Positions 5,618 to 8,266 of a stretch of 8,266 nucleotides of DNA are shown one piece after another. The notes beneath the pieces are model-generated. The model was not told the origin of the DNA, did not search any database, and saw nothing but the letters and a program-made list of their open reading frames with translations. Every line of letters begins with the position of its first letter. Positions within the stretch are counted from its first letter, which is position 1. Made by a program: the position numbers and the translations under genes. Origin of the DNA: Nitrospinota bacterium (GTDB taxonomy: Bacteria > Nitrospinota > Nitrospinia > SZUA-224); contig JACRGM010000066.1 of NCBI GenBank assembly GCA_016212345.1, positions 1-8,266 of the forward strand, given 5' to 3'.

Positions 5618-5763
5618 CAGCAATTCTGGGTGAAATAAATATTTTATTATTAATAAGATAGGTAATATAGTAAAATAACCTATTAATTTAAAAGTGTTAA
5701 TGTAGTGTGGGTTTTATATAACTCATTGTGATTCAATAGGTTAATATTCGCCCAGAATTGCTG
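5618..5763. repeat. 17-bp inverted repeat flanking AT-rich DNA in the divergent spacer
   Basis: The left arm CAGCAATTCTGGGTGAA (5618-5634) and the right arm TTCGCCCAGAATTGCTG (5747-5763) are complementary at 16 of 17 positions, with 112 bp between them. The interior is very AT-rich and holds secondary inverted motifs: TAACCTATT (5676-5684) is complementary to AATAGGTTA (5735-5743), and AGATAGGT (5657-5663) is partly complementary to the same site. The arms lie upstream of the GH57 promoter and directly before the alpha/beta hydrolase start. The element could be a paired operator for a dimeric regulator or a small MITE-like insertion with terminal inverted repeats. No target-site duplication was found. 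Confidence 0.75.
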
Positions 5764-5773
5764 GTAAGATGAT

Positions 5774-6574
5774 ATGATAATTGAATTGGAAGGAATAAGG
5801 CTTTATTATGACTGGGCAGGTAAAGGGGATACTATTGTTCTGATGCATGGATGGGGAGGTAGTACCCTGAGTTTTAAGCCTATCTTTGATTATTTCTCTA
5901 AGAGGTATCGAGTTTATACATTCGATTTCCCTGGCTTTGGAAAAAGTGATCTTCCACCAAAGGGATGGGGAACAGAAGAGTATGGGAATCTTGTTATAAA
6001 GTTCCTAAATAATGTAATAGGGGTAGAAAGGGTGAATATAATAGGCCACTCCTTTGGAGGGAGGGTGGCTATATTCTTATCTGCAAATTTTCCAGAAAGG
6101 GTCAATAAATTGGTGCTTGTTGATAGTGCTGGTATTAGACCAAAGAGGAGATTAGACTACTATATTAAAGTGGCCATTGCCAAGACTGGCAAGCGGATCT
6201 TTTCAGCCTCTGTTTTTGGTAAATATGGTGACCATTTAATAGACGGTTTATATCGTTTAGTTGGCTCTAAAGACTATCAACAACAGAGTGGTGTTATGAG
6301 ATCAACCCTTGTTAAGGTAGTTAATGAAGATATAAGGCCATTATTGTCCAATATCTTTGTACCAACGCTTCTTATATGGGGAGAGGATGATAAAGATGTG
6401 CCATTAGCTTATGCAAAGATAATGGAAAAAGAGATAAAGGATGCAGGGCTGGTTGTTCTTAAAGGTGCAGGACATTTTTCATATCTAGATAGGTTTCAAG
6501 ATTTCTGTTTAATTGTCTCAAGATTCTTTGGAGATACAAAGGATATGATTCAGACATTAGACTATAGACATTAG
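5774..6574 (+). CDS. Alpha/beta-fold hydrolase
   Basis: This 266-residue protein is a complete alpha/beta hydrolase. The oxyanion motif HGWGG is at residues 25-29, followed by DFPGFGKSD (51-59). The nucleophile elbow GHSFGG carries Ser93, the acid is probably Asp206 in WGEDDKDVP, and His234 lies in GAGHFSYLD. The triad is intact. There is no signal peptide or membrane segment, so it is probably cytoplasmic. The substrate cannot be named from sequence; members include esterases, lactonases, C-C hydrolases and haloperoxidase-like enzymes. It lies 56 bp upstream of a membrane MurF-like ligase on the same strand, so a shared operon and an envelope-related or amide/ester substrate are inferred. 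GGTAAG (5763-5768) is a weak ribosome site for the ATG at 5774. The last residues (QTLDYRH) and the stop are encoded by a heptamer repeat, so the native C-terminus may once have differed. Confidence 0.92.
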   Translation: MIIELEGIRLYYDWAGKGDTIVLMHGWGGSTLSFKPIFDYFSKRYRVYTFDFPGFGKSDLPPKGWGTEEYGNLVIKFLNNVIGVERVNIIGHSFGGRVAIFLSANFPERVNKLVLVDSAGIRPKRRLDYYIKVAIAKTGKRIFSASVFGKYGDHLIDGLYRLVGSKDYQQQSGVMRSTLVKVVNEDIRPLLSNIFVPTLLIWGEDDKDVPLAYAKIMEKEIKDAGLVVLKGAGHFSYLDRFQDFCLIVSRFFGDTKDMIQTLDYRH

Positions 6575-6614
6575 ACTATCGTCTTGAGGTCTAAAGTCTA
6601 ATGTCCAGTCTCTA
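6552..6614. repeat. Period-7 degenerate repeat with internal inverted repeat at the hydrolase 3' end
   Basis: Nine consecutive heptamers can be read: AGACATT, AGACTAT, AGACATT, AGACTAT, CGTCTTG, AGGTCTA, AAGTCTA, ATGTCCA, GTCTCTA. The first four make a perfect 14-bp tandem duplication (6552-6565, 6566-6579). The later units are roughly the reverse complement of the first, so GACATTAGACT (6567-6577) pairs perfectly with AGTCTAATGTC (6595-6605), giving an 11-bp stem with a 17-nt loop. The tract covers the last codons and stop (6572-6574) of the hydrolase gene and most of the spacer before the MurF-like gene. It lacks a T-tail, so it is not a standard terminator. Confidence 0.75.
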
Positions 6615-6630
6615 AATTGGAGTAAAGGTC

Positions 6631-8121
6631 ATGGATAAGATATTATTATTATTTGTTATTACTCTTTTGGTTCTCTTATTATTAATGGTTACTCTTTTAA
6701 GGATTGTTATGTTTCTCCATATGTTACAACTTGAAGGGTATAGGAATAGACGATTCATAAAATGGCTCTTCAATAATCCTAAGAGGTTATTAGGAGTTAG
6801 ACCATTAAAGAGCCCAAAAAAGAGATTGGTCTTTACAGCTAGGGCAACAAGACTTCTTATTGTGACACTGTTATTGTTATCTCTTATGACATACTATCTA
6901 ATTAACCTTTTCACCCCCATTCTCTTTTTACCAGCAATTTTTATGATAGGGGTATGTGCACCTCTTTTGCTTCTGTTATCTAATATTGTGATATATCCAC
7001 TGGAACGGACAATCAATAATATATATATTAGATCAGCTCAAAAGAGGTTACAAGAATATAATCCTAAGGTAATTGCTATTACTGGGAGTTATGGGAAGAC
7101 AAGCACAAAGGATATCCTGGCCCATATCCTTTCCACAAGATATAAGGTCTTAAAGACCCCTGGGAGTTTTAATACCCCAATGGGTATCTGCAAGGTTATT
7201 AGAGGTGAGTTAAGGCCAGAGCATGAGATATTTATAGTAGAGATGGGGGCAAGAGAGGAGGGGAATATCAAGGAATTATGTGATTTGGTGAGGCCTGAGA
7301 TTGGCGTAATTACTGCCATAGAACATCAGCACCTTGAGATGTTTAAGACCATAGAGAATATCAAGAAGACAAAATATGAACTTATTGATTCATTACCTCC
7401 TAATGGAATAGCTGTATTTAATAATGATAACGAAAATTGTAGATCCCTTGCTGACAGGACAAAGGAGAAAAGGGTCTTATGTTATGGAGTCAATGAGAAC
7501 AATAAAGAAACTGATCTTATAGCAAGAGAGATATCTACGAGTAGTAATGGGATCTATTTTATGATCCAGAATAGTAAGGGAGAGGTTGTACCTTATGATT
7601 GCAGACTTTTGGGTAGGCATAATGTCTATAACATATTGGCATCAGTCATAGTTGCCTCAGAATTTGGAATGTCTCTAAATGAGATTGCAGAGGCTGTAAA
7701 GAGGTTAGAATCAACCCCTCATAGGTTAGAGTTAATTCGGGGGGTGGGGGGAGTAACTATAATAGATGATGCCTTTAATGCAAATCCAGTTGGTGCAAGG
7801 ATGGCATTGGAGGTCTTAGGTGAATTTAAGGGGGGAAGGAAGATCATGGTAACCCCTGGACTGGTAGAGCTTGGTGAGAAGGAGTATGAAGAAAATAAAC
7901 AATTTGGTATAGCAGCAGCTAAGGTATGCGATCTTGTCTTTTTAGTAGGGCCAAAGAGGACAAGGCCCATTTTTGAAGGATTAAGTGAGGCTGGATTCCC
8001 TGAGATAAATATATATACTGAGAGAAGTCTGAAGGATACAACAGAGAGATTTAAAGATATATTAAAAAGTGGTGATATCGTTTTGTTTGAAAATGATTTG
8101 CCAGATACTTACAATGAATAG
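6631..8121 (+). CDS. Membrane-anchored MurF-like Mur ligase family protein
   Basis: This 496-residue protein has two parts. Residues 1-140 are hydrophobic, with likely membrane helices near 4-23, 75-94 and 97-119 separated by a basic loop (38-74). Residues 145-496 form the ATP-binding and C-terminal Mur ligase domains: P-loop TGSYGKTSTK (151-160), PGSFNTPMGI (177-186), EMGAR (204-208), the His-containing ITAIEHQHLEMF (227-238), LLGRHNVYNILA, then HRLELI and IDDAFNANP. The catalytic parts resemble MurF, which joins D-Ala-D-Ala to UDP-MurNAc-tripeptide. The usual soluble N-terminal substrate domain of MurF is replaced by membrane helices, so a membrane-bound or lipid-linked acceptor is inferred. 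The ATG is supported by GGAG (6619-6622), 8 nt upstream. The end FENDLPDTYNE looks complete. It is probably co-transcribed with the alpha/beta hydrolase. A redundant housekeeping murF is expected elsewhere. Confidence 0.88.
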   Translation: MDKILLLFVITLLVLLLLMVTLLRIVMFLHMLQLEGYRNRRFIKWLFNNPKRLLGVRPLKSPKKRLVFTARATRLLIVTLLLLSLMTYYLINLFTPILFLPAIFMIGVCAPLLLLLSNIVIYPLERTINNIYIRSAQKRLQEYNPKVIAITGSYGKTSTKDILAHILSTRYKVLKTPGSFNTPMGICKVIRGELRPEHEIFIVEMGAREEGNIKELCDLVRPEIGVITAIEHQHLEMFKTIENIKKTKYELIDSLPPNGIAVFNNDNENCRSLADRTKEKRVLCYGVNENNKETDLIAREISTSSNGIYFMIQNSKGEVVPYDCRLLGRHNVYNILASVIVASEFGMSLNEIAEAVKRLESTPHRLELIRGVGGVTIIDDAFNANPVGARMALEVLGEFKGGRKIMVTPGLVELGEKEYEENKQFGIAAAKVCDLVFLVGPKRTRPIFEGLSEAGFPEINIYTERSLKDTTERFKDILKSGDIVLFENDLPDTYNE

Positions 8122-8266
8122 ATGGCTTGAAGATAGATTTTCAGATAATAAATTACACAAGGATAGAGGGAGAAATCCGAGTAAGGCACTGCGCAGAAAT
8201 AAGTTGTACATATGGCGCAGAATTTTGGTTCGTCTTCAAGGCGCACCAAAGGGCGCATATTATTAA
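8122..8266. other. Downstream tail, no recognised gene; short GGCGCA repeats
   Basis: After the ligase stop I recognise no product. One frame from a TTG at 8127 stays open to the window end (about 46 codons). Another, from an ATG at 8114, ends in TAA at the last three bases. Neither has a good ribosome site or a familiar protein sequence. The last 75 bp contain GCGCAGAA twice (8191-8198 and 8215-8222), GGCGCA three times (8214, 8240, 8252) and a 6-bp inverted repeat TTTGGT/ACCAAA (8224-8229 / 8245-8250). This is locally more GC-rich than the neighbouring gene and looks more like an intergenic repeat than a coding start. Confidence 0.5.

Noticed and set aside
5618..5763. Complete insertion sequence bounded by the 17-bp inverted repeat
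   Set aside because: The interior is too short and AT-rich to encode a transposase, and no target-site duplication was seen.
6567..6605. Intrinsic terminator after the alpha/beta hydrolase
   Set aside because: The stem exists, but it is AT-rich, has a 17-nt loop and no T-tract, and the next gene on the same strand is close.
8114..8266. Small + strand gene ending exactly at the window edge
   Set aside because: No ribosome site, unfamiliar basic product, and the DNA contains short GC-rich repeats; the overlapping frame from 8127 is equally open, so neither is supported.

Overview
The window looks like chromosomal DNA from a low-GC, Gram-negative-type anaerobic or thermophile-related bacterium. 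Two glgA stretches counted by hand give about 33% GC, and the codons favour AGA/AGG for Arg and ATA for Ile. The gene set (galT-glgA, a GH57 enzyme, a Mut7-C protein, a membrane MurF-like ligase) recalls Nitrospirota or Desulfobacterota-like lineages. That placement is an inference from gene content and is weak. No plasmid, phage, transposase, rRNA or tRNA gene was seen.

Left part (1-2186, + strand): the 3' end of a galactose-1-phosphate uridylyltransferase gene, a 200-bp gap, then glycogen synthase glgA followed almost without a gap by a single-domain response regulator. The gap holds a good sigma70-type promoter (158-186) and, just downstream of it, a nested palindromic repeat (191-285) that would be transcribed as the glgA leader.

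Middle (2175-3905, - strand): a Mut7-C/PIN-like RNase-family protein with a zinc ribbon lies 31 bp downstream of an endonuclease III-like DNA glycosylase (COG2231/MagIII type, with Glu at the usual lyase Lys position). The Mut7-C gene converges on the response regulator, and their ends overlap by 12 bp in a strong hairpin that probably acts as a terminator. A 338-bp gap follows, with two repeat types. Next come an intact DUF2283 gene and, just upstream of it, the 3' part of a DUF4258 gene that has lost its start. This looks like a decayed two-gene toxin/antitoxin-like pair.

Right part: a GH57 glycoside hydrolase (4077-5540, - strand) has visibly higher GC than its neighbours and may be a recent arrival; its stop codon sits at the edge of the broken DUF4258 gene. 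It is divergent from an alpha/beta hydrolase (5774-6574), which is followed by a MurF-like ligase with an N-terminal membrane region (6631-8121). The AT-rich divergent spacer carries a 17-bp inverted repeat (16/17) with arms about 110 bp apart. The last 145 bp hold no recognised gene.

The sugar genes (galT, glgA, GH57) fit storage-glucan and galactose metabolism. The hydrolase and MurF-like pair fit envelope chemistry, with the exact substrate unknown. The most unusual sequence structure is a set of repeats at gene borders: the nested palindromes before glgA, and two period-7 (heptanucleotide) repeat tracts that run into coding sequence at 3334-3368 and 6552-6614. No clearly new multi-gene system is evident; the best candidates are the membrane MurF-like/hydrolase pair and the heptamer tracts.
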